A stretch of 64,000 bases of DNA from Gossypium raimondii (GCF_025698545.1 NC_068567.1:6076001-6140000); one strand, 5' to 3'; positions 47,520-59,353 are shown, numbered from the stretch's first letter. Made by a program: numbers and translations. Notes: generated by a model not told the origin, from the letters alone.

Positions 47520-47765
47520 ATATGGCGTAAGACCATAGATGAAAGATGTTATGGTAGTTTGATATGAGGTACGTAGCGTAAGACCATGGATGAAAGATGC
47601 CATGGCAGCATGATACAAGGTAAATGTATATAGTGTAAGACTATGGATGAAAGACGTTAAGGCGACACGGTATAAAGTATAAGGTATATGGTGTAAAACC
47701 ATATATGAAAGGTGTCATGGCAGCTAAGTATAATGAATAAGATCATGGATGGAAGACTTCATGGC
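47520..47765. repeat. Degenerate tandem array inside the LTR (50-60 bp unit)
   Basis: About five copies of GTAAGACCATGGATGAAAGATG...CATGGCAG follow each other at intervals of 50-58 bases with steady divergence. Confidence 0.75.
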
Positions 47766-47779
47766 ATCCATAGAGATAG

Positions 47780-47930
47780 TCTGTTGGGATAGTAAACACA
47801 TAACATAGATAGTCTGCCAGGACAATATACACATAACATATATAATCTACCAGGACAATAAACATGAGTTAAGTTCGTCAAGACAATAAACACGGGGTAA
47901 TCCCACCAGGACGAGAGCAACGAGGTAAGA
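47780..47930. repeat. Second degenerate tandem array inside the LTR
   Basis: Three to five copies of TAGTCTGCCAGGACAATA(A/T)ACA...AACATA with period about 35-40 bases. Confidence 0.7.
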
Positions 47931-48792
47931 AGGGTGTAAGACCATAGCCAGGAAACAAATGCAAAAACTCTGGCAAAACCTTAAGTGATGAGTGTAGGCC
48001 TGTGCGCCAATCATGAGAAACCACACAGGTGGAAGAAAAGTTAAAGGAAAGCATAAGTATGACAAGCGGATCAATGAGGAAAGTGGCAAGGATAGACATG
48101 GAAGCTAACGAGGCATGGGAGAAGACCCAACAAGAATTAGAGGAAGATAGGTCATGTGAGAGCTGGCCTAATTATAGAAATGTCAAAAGGAAAATTATCC
48201 AAGGATCATAAATGAGGATTCGAAATGAAGAGCCACTAAGGAGAGCTCAATAAAGTTGTACACAAGAAGCAAATCTCGTGAGAGGATGGAGAAGTGCGGC
48301 CCAAGATAAAGATTTTGTCCAGGGAATAGAATGTTTGTCAAGACCATTCCTCTTGGAGGAAATTCTATTGCGGGTATATCGCCACAAGGATCGCCCTATA
48401 AAGAGGAAATGAGCAAGTAAGATGACAGACTCGCATAGTCACATAAACGATAACCTATGAGTTCACCAGAAAGGCGAGGCCTGCTAAACGTCAACATAAT
48501 ACGAAAATGTCAACGAGTCCTTTGGGACTATGGTATGGAAAGATGGAGTCCACCAATGATTGATCTGACCAAGTCTGCCAGGGAAGGTAGGTTCTAAGAC
48601 CCTTAGGCAAAAAGTCAAAAAAAAAAACTACCATAAAGGATCACAATAGGAAGCTCGCGTACAACCAAGTTAGTTTAAGGTCAACGAGCACCCCGTGTAA
48701 AGGGAAAATGAAAGGGAAGAAAGGCAAGAAGTAAGGATAGGTTCGCTATTATGGTAAAGTATATAGTATACGGTCATGTGGAGAGTCTGACT

Positions 48793-51425
48793 TGTAACAC
48801 CCTAATCTATCTCCGTCATTGGATTAAGATTACGGGGTTCTACGATGATTAACAAGTCCAATAATAAATCAAAACAATTCAGAGTTCAATTTAATCATCA
48901 TAAATCAACAGCCAATCATTATTCATAGTATATATGCGAAAACTGAACTTAATTTGAGCCTATGGAACTTAAAAATCAATGTAAAAACAAGTAAAGGCTA
49001 ATTTGAATCAAAATAGAAAAATATGGAAAATAGTTTAAATAAGGGTCACACGGTCGTATAGCCAGGCCGTGTGGAGCAACTCTACATACTTGTGTCCTAA
49101 AATTGTGTCCAATTCAAAAATAGGGTCACACGGTCGTGTCACCAAGTCGTGTAACATTCGTGGACCGTGTGAAAAATCCTACACTTAAAATCAAACAGAC
49201 TACATGCCTGTGTGGGGTGACCGTGTGTGGCACACGGCCGTGTGCACCAAAAATGACTTCAAAATCAAGCTATTTCAACTATCATTTCTTATATTTCAAT
49301 CCATACCATTTCCATTCATATTCACCTATTTAAAAGCACACTAAAACATACCAAAACATATCAATATATATATCATGTATCATTCAACCTATGTGTCTAA
49401 CTAATGTGCCCTCATTGGCACTACAATTCAAAGTTTAAACCATTTTACATTCATCAATCATAAGTATGTAACTATCATATAGCATCTTATCACATTTCAA
49501 ACCCATCTCACAAGGCATGGTTTAACTCATTTATAAAAAAGCTATGTCAAAAGTACCAAATAAGAAACACTTTCACAATAGTTCATAACCAAAACATAAA
49601 GCAACAAAATTATGAATAAGTAAAATTTAAAACTCCTTGTACATACCACCTATAACCTAAATCAAAAAATCACAATTTATACTAAATTATTGAATGGATA
49701 ATGTGATCTCCAAAATCAATCCAATCGACAGCTCAAGTTCAATGATCTACAAGAAAGAAAAACCAAAAGGGGGTAAGCTTGCGTTAAGCTTAGTAAGTCC
49801 GTAATAAACTTAAACTTTAACTTACCATAAAGGATGTAATTTAAATATTTTACAAGATAATTCAATATATTAGTCACGAGTTCATTAATTTCCTATACAC
49901 ATCACAAGCCTTACAAGGTTAGTGAGTTTATATATAAAACATGTAACTTTATCATGTTATCAAACATATACCCCAAAAAACATTTGGTACATAAATCAAC
50001 CATCACATATTCATTTAACATTTAACATCTTTATTTCAAGTATTCATTTCCAATGTCCCTTTTCACATATCTATATTCCTATAAATATTTTGTATAAACA
50101 TTTCATATAATCGTTTCATATATCTATTTCCATATATAAACGTTTCATATTATCGTTTCATATATCTATTTCCATATATAAACAATTCATATAACCATTT
50201 CATCTAAACATTTCATTTTACCATTTCATTTACACATTTAACACATAATAATTCAGATATCACATTTTGTTTCAATAATTCATGTAAATTTCTCCATTTA
50301 ATACCAAGTTCGATTGATTCGTTTCTTGATCTAAATAATAATTTTCACTCAATTAATCAATTCAAATAGCTCAAATAATTAAACTTAAGCTTATAAGCCA
50401 TTTTATTATAAATTTATTAAATTACCACAATATTTTACCCTTTATGCAATTTAGTCCCTAACCCAAAAACTTTCAAATTAACCACATTTAATCCTAATTC
50501 ATGCTACCGAATCTCTTATAATCCTTATATAGCACATATTTAACACATTTTACAAGAATTTCATAAAATTTTATTATTTTAACAATTTAATCCCTAAATA
50601 CAAAATTAACAAAATTTACTTTACCAAATAATTCATAAACATTTCGTAACTTCCAAATCTACTATTTTATATCAAAAAAATCTTAAATTCATGAATATAA
50701 TATATCAAAATATTTTATAATTTTACAAATTAGTCCATGGGTTAGCTAGATTAAGCAACAGCGATTTCAAAAACACAAAAGTCACTAAAAAGGGTAGGGA
50801 ATTCACTTGCATGCATTCAGTTTATCATGGTTGATTCTCCAAGATTTGAAACCATGAAGTTTTCGGTTGAAGAAATCCAAATGAAAGAGATGATGGCTTT
50901 GATTTTGTTTTAATTTATGTTTTTATTAATTAAATTACTATTTTACAATTTATAACCATTAAAATTTTTTATTTAACAAGCCATGAACGTCCAGTTACTT
51001 TACCTATGGTCTAATTACCCTTTAAGACACTCAATTCATGTTTTCACAACCATCTAACACATATAAATTAATAGCGGTTAACTTTTGTAACTTTTACGAT
51101 TTAGTCATTTTTCTTTAATTAACTATCCAAACATTAAAATTTCTTGACCAAATTTTAATACACCTATATAACCGCTCCACAAATATTTAATAAAAATACT
51201 TACGGGCTCGGTTTACAGAAATAAGGTCTTGATACCTCATTCTTCAAAACCACTTGACTTTAGGGTCAAACCACTTGACCGTCAACAATCAAATTAACAA
51301 AATTTACCAAAGCAAAATTTATTAATCAACTCGTAAATATTAATAAATTTTATTTATGAACTCACTCGTTGGATGTGTGGTCCCGAAACCACTATTTTGA
51401 CACAATTGAAAAACGGCATGTTACA
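48793..51425 (-). mobile_element. 2.63-kb solo LTR nested in the larger LTR
   Basis: It starts TGTAACACCCTAATC and ends GGCATGTTACA, with inverted TGTAACA/TGTTACA tips. It interrupts the larger LTR. Flanking pentamers TGACT (48788-48792) and TGATC (51426-51430) are similar but not identical. Near the left end are many CACACGG/CCGTGTG words, a motif I associate with cotton Gypsy LTRs. Near the right end GGTCCCGAAACC matches the LTR at 14758-16063. No coding domain is present. By those end words it lies in reverse orientation. Confidence 0.8.
50111..50185. repeat. 42-bp tandem duplication inside the nested LTR
   Basis: TCGTTTCATATATCTATTTC at 50111 recurs at 50153 with the following bases identical through ATATATAAAC. 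Confidence 0.85.
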
Positions 51426-52068
51426 TGATCAGGGGAAGGTCTTATAGTAAGCCAAGTAGCTCGGAGAATCGGGTGTAGCCCGACACCCTGATAGAGAACA
51501 CTCACCTTGAGCAAGCAGGGAGTTAACTTATTTTTATTTTATTTTACATTCGTTACCCTTGTGTGATAGGGTTATTTATGGACAATAACGAAACTCAATG
51601 AGTTCATTTGAACTTACCAAAGTTTGTTTGATGTTCATAGGGTTCACGAGGATGATCGATGACTTAGAGGATGAACCAAGCCAAATAGTATTAAGATCTT
51701 AGATCACATGTAGTTAGGGTCATGCACATGGGAAGGGGGTACCGTTGGATGCTACACCTCAGAAATTATTATGATGTATTCTGATAGATTCCTAGAAACT
51801 AGATAATAGGATAACTAGCCATGATAAGAGATGTAAGAATTTCCTTGAAAATAACAGTCGGATTAGAGACAGATATTTAAGAGACTAAGAATTTGGTGGC
51901 TTAAGGCCTTAGTTGTAAGAATTATTACATTTATTTTCATTATTAGATAGTTTTATTTTTAGACTGTTTTATAACAACTAAGTTAGCCAAATTAAGAATA
52001 GGTGAACCCAGTCATTTGTGACACTCCATACCTAGATCCGATTGACAAGTCGGGCGTGGGGTTTTACA

Positions 52069-53780
52069 CTTGTTGCATGACGGATTTTCATCCTATTGCA
52101 TTATGTAATGTAGTGTACAAGATTCTAGCTAATGTGTTGGCCAGTCGGTTGAAAAGAGTGTTGTCTGATATTGTCTCTCTGTTGCAATGGACTTTTGTCT
52201 CGTGTCGACTTATTAGCGATAATGTTTTTCTTGCCTTTTAAATTATGCATCACATGAAGACTTAGTGGTAAGGGTGAACAAATCTAACTTGATTCAAAAA
52301 ACTCTATAAGAAATTCAAATTTTGAATTAAATAGTTCGAGTTAATCGAGTTATTCGGATAAACTCGAATAAAAAATCAATTTTTTTGTTTAACTCAAATA
52401 TGAATTACACAATTTGAGTTATCCAAAAATCCAAATGAGAAAAGGTTAAACTACGTCATTTTCATAAATGTTTGCCTTTTTCTAAAGTTATAAGTTAAAA
52501 CCATTAAGTTAAAAGATAAAACTATGTCGTTTTGATAAATATTTACCCATCAACCTTACTTATATAGTTAAATAATCTTGTAATTCTTCTACTAGTCAAA
52601 TAATCGGTCCATGTAAATGCAACATTGAGTATAAATAATAGGATTTGTTAACTCGACTCGAAATTTCTTGACTTGATTAAAAAAAACCAAATTGAGTTCG
52701 GTTACTAAAATAGGAGTCGTCAACTCAACTAACTCAAATTTTTGTGACTCGACTCGATCGAATGCTCACCCCTACTTAGCAACGGGGTAATGTTAGGGAG
52801 GTGGCTCTTAAGATAGGTATCAACAAAGCTTATGATCGAGTTAACTAAAAGTTATTACAATTTATTTTGACTAAATTGGGTTTTGCTAAGAGGTGGATCA
52901 ACTGGATAATGTTGTATTACTACGGTTAGTTACTTTGTTTCTTTTAAATGGTAGTGAGATGGGGCCAATCTTGCCTCAAGAAGGATTCCGGCAAGGTGAT
53001 CACCTTTCTCCCTACTTGTTCATTTTATGTACTGAAGGTCTTAGTTATCTTTTTTGGATAGCTAAGATCAATGGGACTTTGCATGGTGTTGCACTGTGTC
53101 GAGGGAGCCCTTGTATCTCTCATTTGTTGTTTGATGATGACAACTTTCTATTTTTTAGAGTTTTGCGACCGTTATGTTCGAAAAGCTTGCTAATACCCGT
53201 TTAGTCCCAATACCCATTTAGAAATGATATTTTTAGAAATAATGTATTATGTTTAGTCCCAATACCCATTTGCATGTTCGCTAGGATGTTTATTGTATTC
53301 TGGGTGTCACTATTCATGGTCGCTATCTGGGTCTCCCCTCCATTATTGGCCAAATCAAGAAACAAGTTTTCTCTTTTATAGGGGCTAGGTAAGCAACTTT
53401 CGAGATTTTTGTTGAACTTGGATTCTCTGGTATGTTGTGTGTTCAAGGCCAAATATTTCCCACGAGGGACTTTTTTTACTCTGATGAAGGATGTAATCCT
53501 TCTTTTGTTTGGCAGAGTATCCTTGCTACTAAGCAACTAGTTGCTAGAGGCTATCGCTGGAGGTTGGGTGATAGTATGACTATTTCGGTGTTTCATGATC
53601 CTTGGTTGAATAAAGGGTTGATTTTCTATGATGAGACGATGCCTTTGGAATGGATAAAGAATATTGTGGCTCGTAAGTTTTTCGATAAAGTGAGAATGGC
53701 TTGGGATTCTACTCTTATAGATGATAATTTCCCCTGTTTGATGTTGACTGAATTCGTCGCATTCTCATCAGCTTGGGCAA
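52069..53780 (+). pseudogene. LINE ORF2 3' part: reverse transcriptase and C-terminus
   Basis: It resumes the RT domain right after the LTR. It is interrupted at 52266-52774 by a small element, then continues through the FRQGD motif, a modified catalytic FDDD box and the conserved C-terminal Trp-rich region (WRLGDSMTISVFHDPWLNKG). Several stops are present. Confidence 0.85.
52266..52774. mobile_element. About 508-bp TIR element inserted in the LINE
   Basis: The LINE frame is broken between ACATGAAG and CAACGGGG. The inserted sequence has tips TAAGGGTGAACA (52269) and, reversed, TAGGGGTGAGCA (52774), and an interior dominated by TCGAGT/ACTCGA words in both orientations. CTTAG is repeated at 52261-52265 and 52775-52779. 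The following three bases differ by transitions, as in the element at 235-650 with which it shares end design. Confidence 0.75.
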
Positions 53781-54180
53781 AAATATAGGTCCGAAAAATG
53801 GGTTTGGGTAAAAAATAAAGCCCGTTTAGAAAATGGGTCAGGCTTCGTGTAAGGTTTTTTTGGCTGGGCCCGACCCAAATTTGCAAAAAAAAAACCCTAT
53901 TGTTTTGTTGTTGTTTTCCCACAGTTTTACTACAATTTCACTATTATGTTGCTGCTATTTTGAACATTGTATAACTCTTATTTTATTGTTAATTTTGCTA
54001 CTATTTTAAAGTCATTTGTTTGTTAAGTTGCACCTATACTAGTGGTTATTTAAGTATAAAGATTTTTAATTTACTTTTAATTTGTTGGATAACATTTATT
54101 TTAATGTTTTTAGTATTTTTGATGTATTATATTTAAAAAATTGTATAAAAATATAAAAAATTAATATGGGCCAGATCAAG
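53774..54180. mobile_element. GGGCC-rich element fragment related to 2149-2527
   Basis: GGCAAAAATATAGGTCCGAAA...AAGCCCGTTTAGAAAATGGGTCAGGCTTCG parallels the interior of the element at 2149-2527 (AAAAATATAGGCCCG..., CCCGTTTAGAAAACGGGCCGGGCTTCG). The terminal AGAGGTGATCATGGG repeats are missing, so it is a truncated relative that abuts the LINE 3' end. Confidence 0.6.
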
Positions 54181-54189
54181 TTTAGCATC

Positions 54190-55550
54190 TATATTTTGAT
54201 TTTTAATTTGATTATATTTTGTAATAATTAATTCAAATAATATTTGAATCTTAACGTTACATTTAACTCTATAGTTATTTGTTAACCTGGATTTCAATAA
54301 ATGCAACTGAAAAACACTGATCTACAGTTTCATATGTCCACGATATGCTTTATCAGTTTCCAAAAGATCCTGCTATTAAAGATTTTGTGTCCAATTGGGC
54401 CAAAAATAGACCACAGGCCATAACCCCCCGGCGACTCATTCTTTTACGTATGTTTTGATTAATGGTCTTCTTCTTCTTAAAAAAAAAATCAAATTTTTTT
54501 TATACTTTTTATATATTTTTTATGGTTTATGTTCGGGGTTTATGACTGTCCATTTTAATAATATCATCTCCAATATTTGAATTTGGGTCCTTCCTTTAGG
54601 CGTGCAATGTGTCTTACCATTACACCCAACCACTTGTTGGTAAATAACAAATCATTTTGTGAGCAAATAGATTGATATTATAAATTTTTTTCATAAAGTA
54701 AGTCATAAATAGGAATAAGAAAATTCTAAATTTGGTAATTTTATATACTATATAATATAAAAATTAAAGATACATTTTTTGGAAAGCCACCGAATAATTG
54801 AGTCTTACTGCAACTGTTTGTCATTACAAGTGTGTTACTTTCGAATAATCATTGTGATTAATGTGTCTAAGTTCATTATGGAGTTAAATTTTTATTTTTT
54901 ATTTTTTGAATTTTATTTCATATTTAAAAAAAATTTAAAATTTTTTAATTTAAAAAATTACATCTAGAATGAATCTGGACAACGGTTGTCCAAATAAACT
55001 TGGACAAACATTTTAGTGACGTATTTAAAGACCTGAGAGGTATAAAAGGTTGGTCACTCGCCCAGATATCGCATATTTTATTAGTGTTGTAAGTCAGTGT
55101 TGAAAAATGTATTCATATTGTGATAAATATATAATTACTTTTTATATATTTGAACGATGAATAAATAAATAAATAAAATTAATTTCACATTTACATCCCG
55201 GGTTCGGAGAAGGCTGATCTGAGCGCTGTCATAAGATGAAATTTAATAGCGCAACAAAATGTGGGGTTGCAAGGAAAGGTTGTAAGAACATTAAAAGAAA
55301 TATTGGATGATTTGTTATTAAACCTGGAAGTAATTTAAAGTTGAAAGGTGGACGAGCGTTAATAGCGAGGACTGAAAAGGATTAAAGGAATATGCCATTC
55401 AAACCGCTCAGACGAGGCTTCCCGGAAGCCGTGAGGTAAGAGCTTATCTCTAGAGAAGCTTCTGAATTCTCCTCTTTAGTTTCTACAAGTTATTTAAATA
55501 TTTTACTATATTATTAAGAAATAAAGATAATTTATAATTCAAATTCCCCT
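54190..55550. other. Intergenic sequence, unrecognised
   Basis: No gene is supported. A minus-strand tRNA-like phrase at about 54585-54640 (GTAATGGTAAGACA then GGACCCAAATTC) may be a SINE relic. 55200-55440 has a more balanced composition than its surroundings but no frame with domain character. Confidence 0.35.
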
Positions 55551-55794
55551 AATTTCCTAATTTTACAATAATATGAAATTATCACAGACAAAAGCAATAT
55601 CTCAAAGTTCATGATAAGTAAGTATTTTTACTCACATTCTGCAATAATCATATATCTTAATCATAATCAAAATTAAACCAATCAATTCTATTGAAAATGA
55701 AAAAAATATTTATATCCACATAAAAATCTCAATAACTAAATGTGTGAAGGGTTTTATAAATTTATAGAGATACGGATAGTGAATTATATAAATG
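55551..55794. repeat. Left arm of a widely spaced inverted repeat
   Basis: It matches the reverse complement of 59146-59353 with about 85-90% identity by eye. Shared blocks include AAAGTTCATGATAAGT, AGTATTTTTACTCACATTC, AATAATCATATATCTTAATC and TAACTAAATGTGTGAAGGG. The left arm has a roughly 30-base segment missing from the right. Confidence 0.75.
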
Positions 55795-55799
55795 ATATG

Positions 55800-56530
55800 G
55801 CATTATTGTACTTAATTTTCTATATATTTAAATTATAAATTTGTGAATGTTTGATAGTAAATTAAATTGTTTGCAATTTGGTACACAAATGTGAGGTATG
55901 AACTAAATTGTAAGGAAATGATCAATTAATTGATAAATTGAATATGATGAATTGCAATTTGAGATAATTAATGAATTGATAATTGGTTATGATTGATCGA
56001 ATCATATTGGTGTGAATTTAATAGATTATTGACATAGATGATTAAATTGAATAGAATTGAAAACAATGTAATTCGATAAGTTAAGGAATTGATCACCTTG
56101 AATTGGACTGAAATAGGATATGTTATGTGATAAACTGATGATTTGATAAAATGAGTTGACTTGATTCGATTTGGGTCAATGGATAGTGATAAGGACCAGA
56201 TTAAATACATGTAAAAATATTATATATTGTTATAAGTGTGATATTGAACTAGTATTGTTATGAAATATGCTATCATATTTGAGAATTGATGATTGGTTAA
56301 ATTATGAAATGAAATTTAGAAACGGTTACCCTATTAACTCTTTAGGTAGAGTCGGATATAGTTAATATGCCATAGGATAGGAAAAGTTCAGAGTTATTGC
56401 GACTACGAGTCGAGAAGTGTTGGACAAACCTATATGTTAGTTATACTGACCAGCATTGGGCGCAACTTACTATTTCAGATTTCTTTGATAGACACCGAGA
56501 GTCAAACTGGTGTGATTGATTGGATAACAA
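55800..56530. repeat. Gypsy LTR-like fragment
   Basis: AGAGTCGGATATAGTTAATATGCCATAGGAT (56348-56378) and the phrases around GACACCGAGAGTCAA (56490) resemble the central part of Tekay/Del-type LTRs, with a long AAATTGAAT/GAATTGA-rich lead. Neither LTR end is visible, so this is a fragment. The family is judged from memory. Confidence 0.35.
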
Positions 56531-58244
56531 TTTATCATTCAATAAATTTAAAATAAATAATAAAAATTTAAAATATATTTTATAATTCATATTTTGGTGT
56601 TGGCCAGTATACCATTTTCCAACCACTGCAAATGAAATCAATTGGTACAATACTAAGACGGTTGATATCAACTGAAAATACAATAGAAATAATGTTTGAG
56701 AAGGTAAGAATGGTATCGACATTGCTTTTCATCTTATTTAGTTCGTTAAATGGACGAAGAAAAGTTTGAACTCTGGTAAATGTTTGTAGGCTGTTTTCCT
56801 TTGAAAGATTTCAAAAAAATTCAAGGAAAAAAAAAAAGGAAAACGGAAAAGTCTATGGGGCCTGCTGTTTTCCCTTGTCTAATATAGTTAGAATTGTGGT
56901 TCCCTTCTCCAAAGTTGGGTTTCATCGTCTATAACACAAAATAACTTCAATTTAGATCAACTTATTTCATAAAGATAATACTTGATATGCATACGTTAGA
57001 ATCGTAAAATAATATTTGATGTAAAACTTAACAAACCACAAATTAGGATCTGTCATGTTAAATTATCAAGAACAAAACTAGATGCAGAAACGTATCTGAA
57101 TTTATCGATTTCTTGAAATTTACAGATCTTTGAAGTTTTGATCTTCCAAATTAGTACACAAGAAATTCATAGAATATTTGCTCTCTTTTCCAGGGATGAG
57201 ATAATAAAAAAATTATCTTGTGTATAATTTGGGGATCATAACCTAATATATAACTTTTGCACATTAACCCTAATTTCTACACATATTTTGCCCATACTTT
57301 ATAACTAACTAAAGCCCAATAAAACTTAACAAAATTAGATCACTTTCAATTTGGACTAATATTTTATAATAGTAAATAATAACATGTAATTATTTCTATT
57401 ATATTTGATGATAGTAAAATCGCTTAAAATTGATAGATCGAAGACAGCATAACAAAGAGTTTGTGTTGGTAAAACACCACACACCTGACTACAACAAGAG
57501 TGTCATTCGTATATAATTCAACAACTCAATTATTCAATACTAAAACTTGGTAATAAACATAGTCCATATCATGAAGAACAATAACCTGTTTGAAATTCGA
57601 GAATATGAAAATAAATATGTTAATGAGTAATAAATATAGAGTAACTCAAAATTCATTTCGAAGCTACTTATCATTCCATATTTTATGAATACAATGTGAT
57701 GCAAAGGATAAACGATCAAATAAAGTAATCAATTAAAACAAAGCAAAACTTGTGGAGCATCAATTTACATTGCTCCAAGTCTTATTATATAATTAGGCAA
57801 TACAAGCATCAATTAAACATACTTGATTGCAACAACTTCAAATCCACTCATCCTTTAAATGATTTAAGGATATTCAGCTTTTTCTTTTAATCATCCTTTA
57901 AATGATCTAAAGATTCTTTTTCTTTTAACATTCCGATCATATACACATTGTAAGACGTTAAAATACTATACATTTTTAAGGCCTTCTACAATAAAAGTAG
58001 GATTCAAGAGACAACGTAGAGGGCTCAGCTAAGAATTTTATTTAAATCATAAAATGGTAAAAAAGTTTTGAGGGATTTGAATTTTAAAAGTTAAAACAGC
58101 ACATAATTTTTTTCCGAAATCATCCATGAAGACTAAAATCTCCATGTGTTGGAGGAAAGCTGCTCCAGAAAGTTGATGAAGATGAAAAAAAAAAAAAAAA
58201 AAAAGAGAGAGGAAAGAATTAGCTAAACAAACCATGGCTCGTCA
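56531..58244. other. Intergenic sequence, nothing supported
   Basis: AT-rich, with an A-tract at 58182-58203. No domain-bearing frame. Two ATGATTTAAGGAT/AATGATCTAAAGAT phrases near 57860 and 57905 are a short local duplication. Confidence 0.35.
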
Positions 58245-58403
58245 TCATTCCCCAAGCTCAACTTCAGGATTATTTTTTATATCTGCACCTCTATTACATT
58301 TAAACAGAGTTGCAGAGATCAACCCAAGCATGACAAGCAGAAGCAAAACCAACAATGCCCACTTCCCATTAAAATTGAATGTTTCAGAGACGGTAACACT
58401 CAT
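58245..58403 (-). CDS. Candidate single-span membrane microprotein, 52 aa
   Basis: On the minus strand ATG 58403 to TGA 58245 encodes 52 residues: a polar N-terminus (MSVTVSETFNFNGK), one strongly hydrophobic helix at residues 15-34 (WALLVLLLLVMLGLISATLF), a Cys, then a short charged tail (...NPEVELGE). The transmembrane segment framed by polar ends and the codon use look like a real protein rather than random AT-rich translation. It is too short for usual gene calls and could instead be the last exon of a larger gene. An overlapping plus-strand frame (58234-58461) has no such pattern. I recognise no family. It lies between the two inverted-repeat arms at 55.5 and 59.1 kb. Confidence 0.4.
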   Translation of the reverse strand: MSVTVSETFNFNGKWALLVLLLLVMLGLISATLFKCNRGADIKNNPEVELGE

Positions 58404-58469
58404 TGTTAAGGAGGTTTCCCCATACTTTTTTCAAGCTAATGCACTGGAGGGGGTCTGCTAAGAGGTAAG

Positions 58470-59140
58470 CTTCAATAGCCTTCGCAATTTTTTTTAAGTG
58501 CAGACTCGGGAGGGTCTTGTTATAAAGAAGATAGTAAAAATTTGGGCACCACCCTTGAGTTTTATTAAATAATGTGATTGAGAGTGAGGTTATGGAGAAG
58601 ATCTAAAACTGTTTCAGATTAATAGAAATGTTAACTTTTGAGGATATTCTTTTTACTTTTTTTTTAAAATTAGGATTTTTACTTTTTGATTTGTTTTTTT
58701 TTTCCAGTTTCTCCCCTAAAATGGTGTTTCATCGGGCTTCAAGACCCTTGCAATAAAGAAGGTTGCGGGTCTTTGAAAAATAGAAGGAAACCATGCAAAA
58801 GAAAAATGGATATGAAAACTTTTTTCCTTTTTGGGTATTATTTAATATTTAATATTTTATATCTTATTATTATTTTTCATTCTTCTTTCATTATATATTA
58901 TCATTGTTTTGATTAACTTATTTTATTTTTTATTCTTAAGGATGGTGAAAGATTTGATAACTGTTATCTATATAAAATCGAGAAGTAAGATTCTCTCTCA
59001 AAGTTTGTTTTTGATATTTGCTCGTGGATAATCTCTTTTATTCATTACAAATGATGTTTATAATCACTATTTCTCATCCATGGTAACGTAAGTCAATCTA
59101 ATCAACTTCTTTTGAAATTTGATTTGATTTCTATTAAAAA
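58470..59140. other. Intergenic sequence, nothing supported
   Basis: A 76-codon plus frame at 58686-58916 is T-rich and lacks domain features. If the microprotein at 58245-58403 is real, its promoter or upstream exons would be here. Confidence 0.35.
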
Positions 59141-59145
59141 GTTTA

Positions 59146-59353
59146 ATTTATATAATTCACTATCGTATCTCTATAGATTTATAAAACCCTTCACACATTT
59201 AGTTACTGAGATTTTATGTGGATATAATTTTTTTAAATTTTGATTTTGATTAAGATATATGATTATTGCGGAATGTGAGTAAAAATACTAACTTATCATG
59301 AACTTTGGAATAGTCATCCTGTCTATGATAATTTCATATCATTGTAATATTTT
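59146..59353. repeat. Right arm of a widely spaced inverted repeat
   Basis: Inverted counterpart of 55551-55794; see that entry for shared blocks. Alignment fails outside these limits on both sides. Confidence 0.75.

Larger units (their letters stand above)
46559..52068 (+). mobile_element. Large solo LTR (Gypsy, Tekay/Del-like) inserted in the LINE
   Basis: It starts TGTAACACTCGG and ends GGGGTTTTACA (TG...CA), with exact target duplications CTTGT at 46554-46558 and 52069-52073. Removing it joins the LINE reading frame through the RT region, which fixes both ends. It contains no gag-pol, so it is a solo LTR left by recombination. Excluding the LTR nested at 48793-51425, it is about 2877 bp. 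The GTAAGACCATG...ATGGCA phrases and the pre-terminal CAATGAGTTCATTTGAACTTACC region (51597 on) recall Tekay/Del LTRs, an assignment from memory. Confidence 0.9.
45365..53780 (+). mobile_element. L1-type LINE, degenerate and split by nested insertions
   Basis: Pieces of one LINE ORF2 are collinear across this interval: endonuclease (WHFTGFYG near 45370; GDFN near 45468; SDHCPI near 45727), a linker, reverse transcriptase start (HPGKASSQDD near 46385), then after the LTR the RT middle (TDFHPIALCNVVYKI near 52080; LISDNVFLAF near 52210), after the next insertion FRQGDHLSPYLFILC near 52990 and a catalytic box with FDDD instead of FADD near 53130, then the C-terminal region to about 53770. Stops and frame changes are frequent. 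The 5' end is missing and the 3' end abuts another repeat. No poly(A) tail is seen. Confidence 0.9.

Noticed and set aside
47205..47702. 165-codon minus frame
   Set aside because: It is the reverse translation of a tandem array inside the solo LTR; its repeated Ser/Leu/Tyr phrases come from the repeat.
47520..47930. Possible CRISPR-like array
   Set aside because: Copies diverge progressively, have no constant repeat/variable spacer pattern, and lie in a plant LTR; ordinary tandem repeats.
58234..58461. Plus-strand 75-codon frame
   Set aside because: Hydrophobicity and composition show no plan, and it is antisense to the more convincing minus-strand frame at 58245-58403.
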